Positions 11,466-21,357 are shown, counted from the first letter of the stretch. The stretch: DNA of 64,000 bases from Lathyrus oleraceus (GCF_024323335.1 NC_066579.1:244897068-244961067); one strand, 5' to 3'. Made by a program: numbers and translations. Notes: generated by a model from the letters alone, not told the origin.

Positions 11466-14400
11466 TTAGGCAAAGTATCTCTTAACTGCATCTGAATTCA
11501 CAGGATGAGTGAAATCCTCCCCATCCATTGTTGTAAGCATCAAAGCACCGCCTGAAAAGGCTCTCTTAACAACATATGGACCCTCGTAGTTTGGAGTCCA
11601 CTTGCCCCTGGAATCGGGCGCGAAAGACAGAACTTTCTTGAGCACAAGGTCACCTTCTCGGAACACACGAGGCTTGACCTTCTTGTCGAATGCTTTCTTC
11701 ATTCTTTGTTGATACAACTGACCATGACACATGGCAGTTAAACGCTTCTCTTCGATCAAATTCAGTTGGTCATAACGACTCTGAATCCATTCAGCATCAG
11801 TCAACCTGGTTTCCATCAAGACTCGCATTGATGGGATCTCCACTTCTACTGGGAGAACGGCTTCCATGCCATAAACAAGAGAGAAAGGGGTTGCCCCTGT
11901 TGAAGTGCGTACAGACGTACGGTATCCATGCAAAGCAAATGGCAGCATCTCATGCCAATCTTTGTAAGTGACAGTCATCTTCTGGATAATTTTCTTGATA
12001 TTCTTGTTAGCAGCTTCAACAGCCCCATTCATCTTAGGTCTGTAAGGAGAGGAATTATGGTGTGCAATCTTGAATTCAGCGCACAACTCATCCATCATCT
12101 TATTATTCAGATTGGATCCATTATCAGTAATGATCCTCTCTGGCACACCATAACGGCAAATCAACTGATTCTTGATAAACTTCACAACCACCTGTCTGGT
12201 TACATTCGCGTACGAAGCGGCTTCAACCCATTTGGTGAAGTAATCAATTGCTACGAGAATAAACCGATGTCCGTTGGACGCTTTCGGCTCAATCATACCG
12301 ATCATGTCGATTCCCCACATAGAGAAAGGCCATGGTGATGAAATCACATTCAGGAGTGTCGGAGGAATATGAATCTTATCCGCATAAATTTGACACTTGT
12401 GACATTTCTTCACATATTTGCAACAGTCAGACTCCATTGTCAGCCAATAGTAGCCTGCTCTCAACATTTTCTTAGCCATGGCATGTCCATTGGAATGAGT
12501 ACCAAATGAACCCTCATGGACCTCAGTCATCAACAGGTTTGCTTCGTGTCTATCCACGCATCTGAGCAAAACCATATCAAAATTTCTCTTATACAGCACT
12601 TCACCACTGAGGTAGAAACTGCCTGACAACCTTCTCAAAGTTTTCCTATCTTTCACAGATGCCCCAGGCGGGTAGACCTGGTTCTGGAGGAAATTCTTGA
12701 TATCAAAATACCAAGGCTTGTCATCTTTCACGTCTTCGATTGCAAATATGTGAGCGGGTCTGTCCAAGCGCATCACAGTAATATTGGGGACATCATTCCA
12801 CCATCTGACAACAATCATGGAAGCAAGTGTAGCAAGGGCATCTGCCATCCGATTATCCTCTCGAGGAATATGATAAAATTCAACTTCTGTGAAGAACGTT
12901 GAAATTCTCCTTGCATAATCTCTGTATGGGATGAGACCTGGTTGATTTGTCTCCCATTCACCTTTGATCTGATTGACAACCAAAGCTGAATCACCATAGA
13001 CATCAAGATACTTGATTCTCAAATCAATGCATTCTTCAAGTCCCATAATACAGGCTTCATACTCCGCCATATTATTCGTGCATTTGAAAGTTAGCCTTGC
13101 TGTAAATGGAATGTGCGATCCCTGGGGATTAACAATTACTGCCCCAATTCCATTTCCATATTGATTAACAGCGCCATCAAACACCATCGTCCATCTGGAA
13201 CCAGGTTCTGGACCTTCATCAAGTGTAGGCTCATCGCAATCTTTCATCTTCAAATACAGAATTTCCTCGTCAGGGAAGTCATACTGAACAGACTGATGAT
13301 CTTCAATCGGCTGGTGCGCTAAATGGTCAGCCAAGATACTACCTTTGATAGCTTTCTGAGCTCGATACTCGATATCATACTCAGATAACAACATCTGCCA
13401 ACGGGCAATCCTCCCAGTTAAAGCAGGCTTCTCGAATATATACTTAATTGGATCCATTCTGGATATCAACCAAGTTGTATGATTTATCATGTACTGGCGC
13501 AAACGCTTAGCTGCCCAAGCTAAAGCACAGCACGTCTTCTCAAGCGTAGAGTACCGAGACTCACAATCAGTAAATTTCTTACTGAGGTAGTAGATAGCAA
13601 ACTCCTTCTTCCCTGATTCATCTTGTTGACCGAGTACACAACCCATCGAGTCTTCAAGAACTGTTAAGTACATAATCAGAGGTCTTCCTTCCACAGGCGG
13701 AGACAAAATCGGAGGTTCGGACAGATAATCTTTGATACTGTCGAAAGCCTTCTGGCAATCCTCGGTCCAATCATGAGACTGATCTTTCCGGAGGAGCTTG
13801 AATATCGGCGCACATGTGGCAGTCATGTGGGATATAAATCTGGAAATGTAGTTCAAGCGGCCAAGAAAACCTCGGACTTGCTTCTCAGTTTTGGGTGCGG
13901 GCATCTCTTGTATTGCTTTGACCTTTGCAGGATCAACCTCAATACCTCTTTCGCTTACCACAAAACCCAACAACTTGCCGGAACGGACTCCAAAAGTACA
14001 TTTGTTCGGATTCAGACGAAGCTGGAATTTCCTCAAACGCTGGAAAAGCTTCAACAAATGCTCAATATGCTCAACTTCCGTTCGGGACTTAGCAATCATA
14101 TCATCAACATAGACTTCTATCTCCTTGTGCATCATATCATGAAACAAGGTAGTCATAGCTCGTTGATACGTGGCTCCGGCGTTCTTCAAACCGAAGGGCA
14201 TCACTCGATAACAGAATGTTCCCCAAGGTGTGATGAATGTTGTCTTCTCCATATCCTCTGGTGCCATCTTGATTTGATTATATCCGGAAAATCCGTCCAT
14301 AAAGGAAAAGACTTTGAATTTAGCTGTATTGTCTACCAACATGTCAATGTGTGGTAGAGGAAAATCATCTTTTGGGCTAGCTTTATTCAAATCTCTGTAG

Positions 14401-14927
14401 TCAACGCACATACGGACTTTTCCGTCCTTCTTAGGAACAGGCACAATATTGGCCACCCATTGAGGATATGTCGAAGTCACCAGAAACCCCGCATCAATTT
14501 GCTTCTGAACTTCCTCTTTGATCTTCACTGCCATATCTGGATGAGTTCTTCTGAGCTTCTGCTTCACAGGCACGCACTCAGGCTTCAAAGGCAGGAAATG
14601 TTGCACAATATCTGTATCTAAACCCGGCATGTCTTCATATGACCAAGCAAAGATATCTGAATATTCTCGTAGCAAGCTGATCAAATCTTCCTTAACAGAC
14701 CCTTCAAGAAGTGCCCCAATCTTCACCAGGCGCTCACAATCTTCAGATCCCAAGTTGACTGTTTCTAAGTCTTCGAGATGCGGCTGAATGATCTTCTCTT
14801 CGTGCTCAAGGAGACGGGTGATCTCATCAGGAATCTCTTCAACGTCATCTTCTTCTGCCTCAAATACAGGGAATTCAAAGTTGGGAGATGGCGTTGGATC
14901 ATTATGTTCAATGGGTTTTAGGATCAA
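11466..14927 (-). CDS. pol: Ogre-A pol: reverse transcriptase, two RNase H domains, integrase
   Basis: An open frame of 1153 codons. Reverse transcriptase occupies about residues 120-340, with motif YVDD at 273-276 and RMCVDYRDLNKA upstream. A first RNase H follows (about 415-520, YLTVLEDSMGCVLGQ). A second, archaeal-type RNase H lies at about 575-710 (D584 in FDGAVNQYGNGIG, then NMAEYEAC, YGDSALVV and NRMADALA), a Tat-lineage trait. Integrase has an HHCC finger (about 795-850, ending CHKCQIY), catalytic D874, D935 and E971 with D,35,E spacing, and a C-terminal GKWTPNYEGPY module. All visible catalytic residues are present and no stop or frameshift interrupts it. It lacks an upstream ATG: the frame opens after a stop in the linker, its first codon is TTG, and the first in-frame ATG is near residue 100. 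So it is probably expressed as a fusion to gag-pro after splicing. The products would copy element RNA and insert the cDNA into chromosomes. Confidence 0.95.
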   Translation of the reverse strand: MILKPIEHNDPTPSPNFEFPVFEAEEDDVEEIPDEITRLLEHEEKIIQPHLEDLETVNLGSEDCERLVKIGALLEGSVKEDLISLLREYSDIFAWSYEDMPGLDTDIVQHFLPLKPECVPVKQKLRRTHPDMAVKIKEEVQKQIDAGFLVTSTYPQWVANIVPVPKKDGKVRMCVDYRDLNKASPKDDFPLPHIDMLVDNTAKFKVFSFMDGFSGYNQIKMAPEDMEKTTFITPWGTFCYRVMPFGLKNAGATYQRAMTTLFHDMMHKEIEVYVDDMIAKSRTEVEHIEHLLKLFQRLRKFQLRLNPNKCTFGVRSGKLLGFVVSERGIEVDPAKVKAIQEMPAPKTEKQVRGFLGRLNYISRFISHMTATCAPIFKLLRKDQSHDWTEDCQKAFDSIKDYLSEPPILSPPVEGRPLIMYLTVLEDSMGCVLGQQDESGKKEFAIYYLSKKFTDCESRYSTLEKTCCALAWAAKRLRQYMINHTTWLISRMDPIKYIFEKPALTGRIARWQMLLSEYDIEYRAQKAIKGSILADHLAHQPIEDHQSVQYDFPDEEILYLKMKDCDEPTLDEGPEPGSRWTMVFDGAVNQYGNGIGAVIVNPQGSHIPFTARLTFKCTNNMAEYEACIMGLEECIDLRIKYLDVYGDSALVVNQIKGEWETNQPGLIPYRDYARRISTFFTEVEFYHIPREDNRMADALATLASMIVVRWWNDVPNITVMRLDRPAHIFAIEDVKDDKPWYFDIKNFLQNQVYPPGASVKDRKTLRRLSGSFYLSGEVLYKRNFDMVLLRCVDRHEANLLMTEVHEGSFGTHSNGHAMAKKMLRAGYYWLTMESDCCKYVKKCHKCQIYADKIHIPPTLLNVISSPWPFSMWGIDMIGMIEPKASNGHRFILVAIDYFTKWVEAASYANVTRQVVVKFIKNQLICRYGVPERIITDNGSNLNNKMMDELCAEFKIAHHNSSPYRPKMNGAVEAANKNIKKIIQKMTVTYKDWHEMLPFALHGYRTSVRTSTGATPFSLVYGMEAVLPVEVEIPSMRVLMETRLTDAEWIQSRYDQLNLIEEKRLTAMCHGQLYQQRMKKAFDKKVKPRVFREGDLVLKKVLSFAPDSRGKWTPNYEGPYVVKRAFSGGALMLTTMDGEDFTHPVNSDAVKRYFA

Positions 14928-15202
14928 CCTGCATAATGATTTTGGTTAAGAAAAACTTCAGCATTTAAACAAGCAAATCATTATGCAGATGAAAGAATGT
15001 TGCTTTTACAGCTTTTATTTTTGTTTTTATGTTTTTTGTGATCACTGATTTCATAAAGAAAAGCAAAAAGTGAAAACAAAGGAAAAACAAATGTTTAACA
15101 ATGCAAAAATTGAATGAAAATATCATTGTATATATGCTTTGCCAACAATGTCATCACTTCTCCTTTTGGCATGGGAGAAGGGTTTTAAACAAAAGTGAAC
15201 AA
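14928..15202 (-). other. Ogre-A linker between gag-pro and pol, probable spliced intron
   Basis: About 275 bp with stops in frame with both flanking genes. The sense strand is T-rich and ends ATTATGCAG just before the pol frame, a good 3' splice acceptor. Ogre elements of legumes are known to splice an intron between protease and RT. I could not place the donor by reading frame: the GT sites I checked near the end of gag-pro do not match the phase of this acceptor. Another acceptor a little inside pol is possible. Ogre-B keeps an equivalent linker at 32933-33189. Confidence 0.7.
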
Positions 15203-18200
15203 TTACTCTGATCTATGGATAACTGTAGGAACATCCACAGCGACCCAATTGTGGCAGACACCACCAGGAATAACAAAATTGTTCAGATCTTCTGCATCTT
15301 CTTCTTCAATGATAGCAGCAGCTTCCTCTTCTGCAGGTTGATCAGCATGGATGAATCCTCCACTTGTGAACAGACCTTGCTCGTTGCATGCCCCAGAACC
15401 ATAGCCAATGCCAGCCCGGGATCGGTTATCTTCAAGTTCAAGCACTTTCCCTAATCCAGCAACTGCACCACATTCAATGGCCAGCTTTGCATCACGGTAG
15501 GAAGTGAATGAAGGAGACTTCTTCTCGATTGGTTTATCAATAGATAAAGCTTGAAACTGAGTTCCAACTTCATCCTCTGCATCAATGTACGAGAAAGAGG
15601 ACAGATTACTGACCAGGAGAGCCTTTTCTCCCCCTACTACAACCAATTTCTTATTTTTCACAAACTTCAGCTTTTGGTGTAGGGTGGATGTCACGGCGCC
15701 AGCCTCGTGAATCCATGGTCTGCCCAAGAGACAGCTGTATGATGGGTGAATATCCATTACTTGAAAAGTGATCTGGAAATCACTTGGTCCAATCTTGATT
15801 GGGAGGTCGACTTCCCCAATCACGGTCTTGCGCGACCCATCAAAAGCTTTTACAACAACCCCACTCTGCCTCATAGGAGGACCTTGATATGACAATCGTG
15901 AGAGTGTGGATTTTGGCAATACATTAAGGGACGATCCAGTGTCCACCAACACATTGGACATTGCATCAGATTTGCAATTCATAGAGATGTGTAAAGCCAT
16001 GTTGTGGTCTCTTCCCTCCTCAGGGAGATCAGCGTCACAGAAGCTCAAAGTGTTGCAAGCGGTAATGTTTGCAACAATGCTATCAAATTGTTCCAGGGTG
16101 ACGTCATGATCAACGTACGCCAGGTCCAAGACTTTCTGAAGAGATTCCCGATGGGGTTCTGAATTCAGCAGTAGAGAAAGAATAGAAATCTTGGAGGGCG
16201 TGTGTAGAAGCTGGTCTACAATGTTGTACTCACTCTTTCTGATGAGCCTCAGCATCTCATCAGATTCTTCATCAATAATGCCACTCGGGCCAACAGAAGA
16301 AACATGAGTCTTTGGTACAGACGAGGAGGGTTTGGCAACATCAGGTGCCGGATTCTGAACATTCACAGCATTCCCTACGGGGTGCTCAACAGTGTCAGAA
16401 GGAACAGCCTTAGCAGGCGCAGAAAATACACGACCACTGCGGGTTAACCCACTAACATCAGCGATAGTGGTCACGGAAGTAGACGGCAGAGGTACCTCAA
16501 CCCCATCCTGGACAGCAACAGGATTGTACCGGAACGGTACGGCTTTATCAGATGAATACGGCACAGGGCCGGCTGGTTTGATGATCAAAGCAGGGGAAGC
16601 CTTGGGCTTGTTGCTATTATAGCGAATAACAACGGGCTCTGGCAACTTGAACACCGGTGATATGACATTCACTTCGGGTTCAACTGTATCAACATTGCGA
16701 TTCTGGAGAATCTCAATGGTACCTTCATTCAACATCATCTGAAGCTCTCTGCGAACCTGATCACAACCCAAGCGGTTAACAGAACAGACACGGCACTTAT
16801 CGTGGTTATGCTCCAAATAACTGTGCTGACACAGCATCTTATGTAAATCAACCAACGATTGCCGGATATGGCTGATGTACTTCACCTTGTACTTCCCAAG
16901 GTCTTCCTGAATCATATTCACAGATTTCCCATGCGAAGGCAACGGGTTCCTGGTGACATTCGGGTTGGAGTCTTCAAAACTCAATATTCCACTTCTCATA
17001 AGGTCTTGAACCTTATTCTTCAGCGGGAAACAGTTCTCAACGTTATGGCCCGGAGCACCGGAATGGTAGACACAATGCTGGTCTGGTTTGTACCACCATT
17101 GCGGGTTGGCAGGAATAGCAGGAGGATCCCTGGGTGAAACCAACTTCCTCTCCAACAAGGAGGGATAAAGCTCTGTATATGTCATCGGAATAGGGTCGAA
17201 GCTGACCTTCTTCCTATCATAGTTCATATTAGCCTGATTGGTTGTACTTCCACGAGGCTGGTAAGCCTGTTGCTGTGGGCGCTGCTGTTGCTGTTGATAT
17301 TGCGGTTGCGGATATTGCTGCTGATGCTGATACTGCTGAGCATTATCCTTGAATACAGGCGCTACATGAGCCACCTGGTGCTGATGTCCGGCACGATGTG
17401 CAGGCTTCCTCTGAACAGAGGGTCTTCGATGCTTGGGCTGAGACTGCACAGCATGGGCTTCACCTTCTTTCCTCTTAAACGCTCCATACCGTTTAGAGGA
17501 AGAGCCATCATCTTTGGCTAACCGTCCCTCGCGGACACCTTCTTCAAGACGCATCCCCATGTTCACCATCTCGGTGAAATCAGAGGGAGCGCTGGCCACC
17601 ATTCTCTCATAATAAAATGACCCAAGAGTCTTCAGAAAGATCTTGGTCATCTCTTTCTCTTCTAATGGTGGAGTGATTTGAGCTGCCAGCTCACGCCATC
17701 TCTGGGCGTACTCCTTGAACGATTCTTTGTCCTTTTGTGACATAGACCTGAGTTGATCTCTGTCAGGCGCCATGTCAACGTTGTATTTATATTGCTTGAC
17801 GAAAGCTTCGCCAAGGTCATTGAAAGAGCGGATGTTGGCACTGTCCAGACTCATGTACCAACGGAGAGCAGCACCAGACAAACTGTCTTGGAAGTAGTGG
17901 ATCAAGAGTTGATCGTTGTCGGTCTGCGTGGACATCTTCCTGGCATACATGACTAAGTGTGCCAAAGGACAAGTGTTCCCTTTATATTTTTCAAAGTCTG
18001 GGACTTTGAATTTGACTGGTATTTTAACACCGGGAACTAGACAAAGTTCGGCTGCTGACTTGCCGAAGAGATCTTTGCCACGGAGAGTTCTCAATTCCTT
18101 TCTCAGCTCGAGGAATTGATCGTTCATTGCATCCATTTTCTCGTGAACATCTGAGCCTTCAGAAGCCTCAGAGTGATAAATGGTGTCGTCTACCCTCGGC

Positions 18201-18511
18201 ATGGTATGCACGACAGGAGGAACAGGTATAGGGACCGGGCTAGATGCCGGCATTTGTGCAAACGTAGGAGCTGGCAGATCAGGCATGAAGCCAGGAGGCA
18301 TCCCCCAAGGAAAACCGGGAGGCATGGCATTCGGCTGATGGGCACTAACAGGCACCGCTGAAGTAGCTATCTCAGAAATGACCGTCCGCTGAACCGGAGT
18401 TGCTGGTTGAGGAGCAGGCTGATTCTGGGCAGCAAGAAGTTGCTCCATCAGAGCGCCAAGTCTGGCGACTTCATCTCTCAAACTCTGGTTCTCTTGTTCC
18501 AACTGCTCCAT
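15203..18511 (-). CDS. gag-pro: Ogre-A gag-protease polyprotein
   Basis: Encodes the particle protein and an aspartic protease. The frame is open from 18580. I prefer the ATG at 18511, which starts MEQLEQENQSLRDEVARLGA, a predicted coiled-coil start; the 23 preceding residues look like leader. Counting from 18580, a proline-rich stretch precedes the Gag core at about 185-345 (VKFKVPDFEKYKG, FKEYAQRWRELA). A glutamine/tyrosine-rich segment lies near 420-450. A knuckle of CX2HX5HX4C type (C503, H506, H512, C517) stands where CCHC would be expected. The protease has DTGSS with catalytic Asp 880. It ends TAA at 15203-15205, with pol following the linker. ORF1 lies about 300 bp upstream. Intact over its length, consistent with a recently active element. 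Confidence 0.93.
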   Translation of the reverse strand: MEQLEQENQSLRDEVARLGALMEQLLAAQNQPAPQPATPVQRTVISEIATSAVPVSAHQPNAMPPGFPWGMPPGFMPDLPAPTFAQMPASSPVPIPVPPVVHTMPRVDDTIYHSEASEGSDVHEKMDAMNDQFLELRKELRTLRGKDLFGKSAAELCLVPGVKIPVKFKVPDFEKYKGNTCPLAHLVMYARKMSTQTDNDQLLIHYFQDSLSGAALRWYMSLDSANIRSFNDLGEAFVKQYKYNVDMAPDRDQLRSMSQKDKESFKEYAQRWRELAAQITPPLEEKEMTKIFLKTLGSFYYERMVASAPSDFTEMVNMGMRLEEGVREGRLAKDDGSSSKRYGAFKRKEGEAHAVQSQPKHRRPSVQRKPAHRAGHQHQVAHVAPVFKDNAQQYQHQQQYPQPQYQQQQQRPQQQAYQPRGSTTNQANMNYDRKKVSFDPIPMTYTELYPSLLERKLVSPRDPPAIPANPQWWYKPDQHCVYHSGAPGHNVENCFPLKNKVQDLMRSGILSFEDSNPNVTRNPLPSHGKSVNMIQEDLGKYKVKYISHIRQSLVDLHKMLCQHSYLEHNHDKCRVCSVNRLGCDQVRRELQMMLNEGTIEILQNRNVDTVEPEVNVISPVFKLPEPVVIRYNSNKPKASPALIIKPAGPVPYSSDKAVPFRYNPVAVQDGVEVPLPSTSVTTIADVSGLTRSGRVFSAPAKAVPSDTVEHPVGNAVNVQNPAPDVAKPSSSVPKTHVSSVGPSGIIDEESDEMLRLIRKSEYNIVDQLLHTPSKISILSLLLNSEPHRESLQKVLDLAYVDHDVTLEQFDSIVANITACNTLSFCDADLPEEGRDHNMALHISMNCKSDAMSNVLVDTGSSLNVLPKSTLSRLSYQGPPMRQSGVVVKAFDGSRKTVIGEVDLPIKIGPSDFQITFQVMDIHPSYSCLLGRPWIHEAGAVTSTLHQKLKFVKNKKLVVVGGEKALLVSNLSSFSYIDAEDEVGTQFQALSIDKPIEKKSPSFTSYRDAKLAIECGAVAGLGKVLELEDNRSRAGIGYGSGACNEQGLFTSGGFIHADQPAEEEAAAIIEEEDAEDLNNFVIPGGVCHNWVAVDVPTVIHRSE

Positions 18512-18810
18512 AATCCTTGCAGAGTTGACTCTCGTATAATACCGGTGAGTCAGCTTGTCTTCAAAATAAATGAAGATCAAAGGGTTAGAACCAGAAGACC
18601 AGAAACAAAGGGTACCTGTTTATGCAAGAATGATGCATGAAATGCTTTGTGCAAATGCTTTGATTTTCAAGGAACCCTCAGGGTATTTGTTGCAATATTT
18701 TGAATATTTAAACATTTTGATTGCTCATGGAAAATATTTCATTCAAAATACTAAGCCAAAGAAGTACAGCATTCTTTTAAATATTACAAAGAGAAAAGGT
18801 AAATAACATC

Positions 18811-20259
18811 CTATGGATCCCTATTAGCTCGGGATGCTGGAAGACGAGAAGTGTACAACTTCTTGATCTCTCTCTCATAGGCGGCCTCCATATCAGCTTT
18901 CTCCTTTGCAAGTTGATCATACTTCCTCTTCCAGAATTTGGAAGACTGAGGAAGCAGAGAAGTCCAAGTGTCGTTCGGATCGTCGATCACTCGGTGCTCG
19001 AGAAATTCAATCATATCATCCTTCTCCTTGAGCTGCTGCAGCAATTCCTCTCTCTCGCGGATCCAGGCACGCGAAAGGTCTTCTTCTCTCAACTCCTCTA
19101 CACGTTGGGTAGGGAGGGTTGAAGGCCCAGCCACATCCAACAGTGTAGGTCTCGGATGATCATATGGCATCAAGTAGGTAGCAGCCCTCTGTCTGACCCA
19201 AGAGGTATATGGCTCCAAAGCAATGCAGTTCTTTGGACCCAATTCATTCCTACCCTTCATGCGAATATTGCGCCAAGCGCGGACAAATCTGGCTTTCAGG
19301 CCTTGGGGATCTTTACCCTCCTGAAAGAATACACCTTCTAACAGAATGTTATGGGGTTTATCCTTTAGGGGGAACCCAAGCTGACGACGTGCAAGCGTAG
19401 GGTTGTAGGTAATCCCACCGCATGTACCAAGAAGAGGCACATTGGGGAATTCACCACAAGAATTGATGATCTGAACGGTATCGTACACGCGATCATACCA
19501 GGTGATATCATCATTGGTGAGAGACATGAGTCTCTGAGACCACCGTAGACATCCCTTGTTCTCCTTGAAAGCAACTGTCTGCGGCAAGTGCGAAATAAAC
19601 CACTTGTACAGCAGGGGTAAACAGCAGACAATGACTCCCCCATTCTTCATATTCCTCAGATGCATGGAGACATACGCATCACCCAACAAGGTCGGAACTG
19701 GATTAAGAACTGAAAAGATCCTAATGGCGTTCATGTCGACGAACTTGTCGAAGTTGGGGAACAGCACCAATCCATAGATAAGCAATACGAATAGAGCCTC
19801 AAAGGCATCCTCGCTCATGGCCTTCCCATAAAAGGTAGCTTGGGCAATGAGGAACTCGGAAGGAAAACCCTGAATTCCGCCTTTGGTAGTCAGATTAGCT
19901 CTAATCAGATCTTCATCTATATGCAACAAGCTGGAAATCTCTCGAGCAGATGGAATACTCTCTAAGCCACTGAACGGCACTTGATCCAGAATAGGAATCC
20001 CAATAAGGTGAGAGTATTCTTCCAAAGTCGGCAGCAACTGGAAGTCCGGAAATAAGAAGCAATGATAGAGTGGATCATAGAACTGAGCCAGAGTGCTCAT
20101 CAATCCCTCATCCACCTGAGTAGTCAGCAACGGCAGAAGCTTCCCATATCGAGCTTTGAAACCCAAGGGATCTAATACATACGATGTCAGATTCCTTAAC
20201 TCTTTCACATCGGGCTGCTTAAAGCTGTACTTCTTTGTATGCCTCTTTGGTCTTTCCAT
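18811..20259 (-). CDS. Ogre-A ORF1, extra protein upstream of gag
   Basis: Ogre elements carry an additional gene between the 5' LTR and gag, of unproven function. The frame is open from 20364, but the likely start is the ATG at 20259, giving MERPKRHTKKYSF with a basic N-terminus and 482 residues. The body is a globular domain with many aromatic and leucine residues (for example DPLYHCFLFPDFQLLPTLEEY, here split by nothing). It resembles the plant-mobile-domain-like proteins often annotated in legume genomes. The last 90 or so residues are charged and helical (REEDLSRAWIREREELLQQL, then KEKADMEAAYEREIKKL), probably coiled coil. A role in particle or RNP function is inference only. Frame intact. 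Confidence 0.85.
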   Translation of the reverse strand: MERPKRHTKKYSFKQPDVKELRNLTSYVLDPLGFKARYGKLLPLLTTQVDEGLMSTLAQFYDPLYHCFLFPDFQLLPTLEEYSHLIGIPILDQVPFSGLESIPSAREISSLLHIDEDLIRANLTTKGGIQGFPSEFLIAQATFYGKAMSEDAFEALFVLLIYGLVLFPNFDKFVDMNAIRIFSVLNPVPTLLGDAYVSMHLRNMKNGGVIVCCLPLLYKWFISHLPQTVAFKENKGCLRWSQRLMSLTNDDITWYDRVYDTVQIINSCGEFPNVPLLGTCGGITYNPTLARRQLGFPLKDKPHNILLEGVFFQEGKDPQGLKARFVRAWRNIRMKGRNELGPKNCIALEPYTSWVRQRAATYLMPYDHPRPTLLDVAGPSTLPTQRVEELREEDLSRAWIREREELLQQLKEKDDMIEFLEHRVIDDPNDTWTSLLPQSSKFWKRKYDQLAKEKADMEAAYEREIKKLYTSRLPASRANRDP

Positions 20260-21253
20260 GTCTGAAAATTTTGCAAATAAACCCTTTAAGTTCCTTGAAA
20301 ATTTTCTCTTTTGATGACATGAATGCGGATGAAATGCGTGAATGCATGAATGCAACAAACACACTCAAGGATCAAGCAAAGCACACCAAACAAAGGTCGT
20401 GGGAAAGCTCTATGTATCCCTAATATCAATCATCCATTTTGGTGGATTTAGGTTTTCACCTTATCGACACCCAAGTTCCATTGATATTAACGGTACATGA
20501 ACCGGCTCAAACATTCCTAATATCAACCAGCCGCTTTGATGGATTTAGGTTTTACACCTGATCCGGGATCCATTGATATTAACAATGTTTGAACGACTCA
20601 ACCACGAATCATGGGTTTGTTGAGAGTCACGAGCATGGAGTCTCGGTTAAGAACCACCCAAAGGGAGTGTACTAGGGTTTAAACCTGCCAGACATGTTCT
20701 ATCAGAGGTTCCCATAATCATCGTTCCATCTTTCGAATATTTCCGGAGGAACGAATACTCGTATTCCAAGAATATTCTCAAGAGAAACTCTTATGAGTGT
20801 AGTATCGCGTAACAATCGTATCAGAACTGACATCTGAACGACCTCCGCACTACGGTCCTACAAATAGGCCAAGATGGGTTTGGTAAACTAAGGTCCTTGG
20901 CTTCTGCGGAACATGATTGAAAGAATAATGCCTAACCACAAATAACTTGTGTGACATTATTAGTCCAACATGACCTCCACCAAGTGAATGGACTCGCAAG
21001 TCAACTGGCTAAGGACTACTCCACACCAGTCAACAAGACTATGCCATTCTCCTATCCTAGAGAGCACTCGAGTTCGGGTACAGAACTCATCTCACAGATC
21101 ACCAAAGCACACAGCAAATGTATATCAAGCAATTCACACATTACAATCAATACAGTGATCCCAAATTGTACAAAAATATGTCAGATAAAGAATAACAATA
21201 TAGCACAACAAGGGTGAAAAGTAGGCAATACCAACCAGAGATTCTGGGTTCGT
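20260..21253 (-). other. Ogre-A leader between primer site and ORF1
   Basis: About 1 kb of non-coding 5' leader. It contains a 97-bp tandem duplication (20419-20612). Parts resemble the Tat-D leader, for example the phrase GAGTGTAGTATCG at about 20796 and 60431. Packaging or translation signals would be expected here, but none can be named from sequence alone. Confidence 0.75.
20419..20612 (-). repeat. 97-bp tandem duplication with internal inverted repeats
   Basis: Copy 1 is 20419-20515 and copy 2 is 20516-20612; both start CCTAATATCAA. Within copy 1, TAATATCAAT (20421-20430) is the exact complement of ATTGATATTA (20480-20489). Copy 2 keeps 9 of these pairs. Each copy could fold into a long stem-loop. 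Confidence 0.8.
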
Positions 21254-21271
21254 TCCCCAGCAGAGTCGCCA
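21254..21271 (-). other. Ogre-A tRNA primer-binding site
   Basis: Minus strand TGGCGACTCTGCTGGGGA, 6 bp inside the 5' LTR end. It starts TGG, as a complement of a tRNA 3' CCA end. This is the type of site reported for Ogre elements with tRNA-Arg as primer; the tRNA identity is recalled, not checked. It starts minus-strand DNA synthesis. Confidence 0.9.
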
Positions 21272-21347
21272 CTTTTCTGTAGCGGTGTATTCGTCGCTAT
21301 ATGATCTATCGATTAAATCATAAGCTATGAGATACATTGAAATTTTC

Positions 21348-21357
21348 GAGTCGCCAC
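21348..21357 (-). other. Copy of the primer-site start inside the LTR end
   Basis: Sense GTGGCGACTC, identical to the 10 nt that span the primer-site start (21263-21272), 85 bp away inside the LTR. The same word sits near the 3' end of the Tat-E, Ogre-B and Tat-D LTRs. Confidence 0.75.

Noticed and set aside
11690..14357. Plus-strand open frames up to 194 codons opposite Ogre-A pol
   Set aside because: Antisense shadows of a strongly conserved coding frame; their peptides have no family features.
21254..21271. tRNA gene near the primer site
   Set aside because: Only the 18-nt complement of a tRNA 3' end is present, with no clover-leaf or internal promoter boxes around it.
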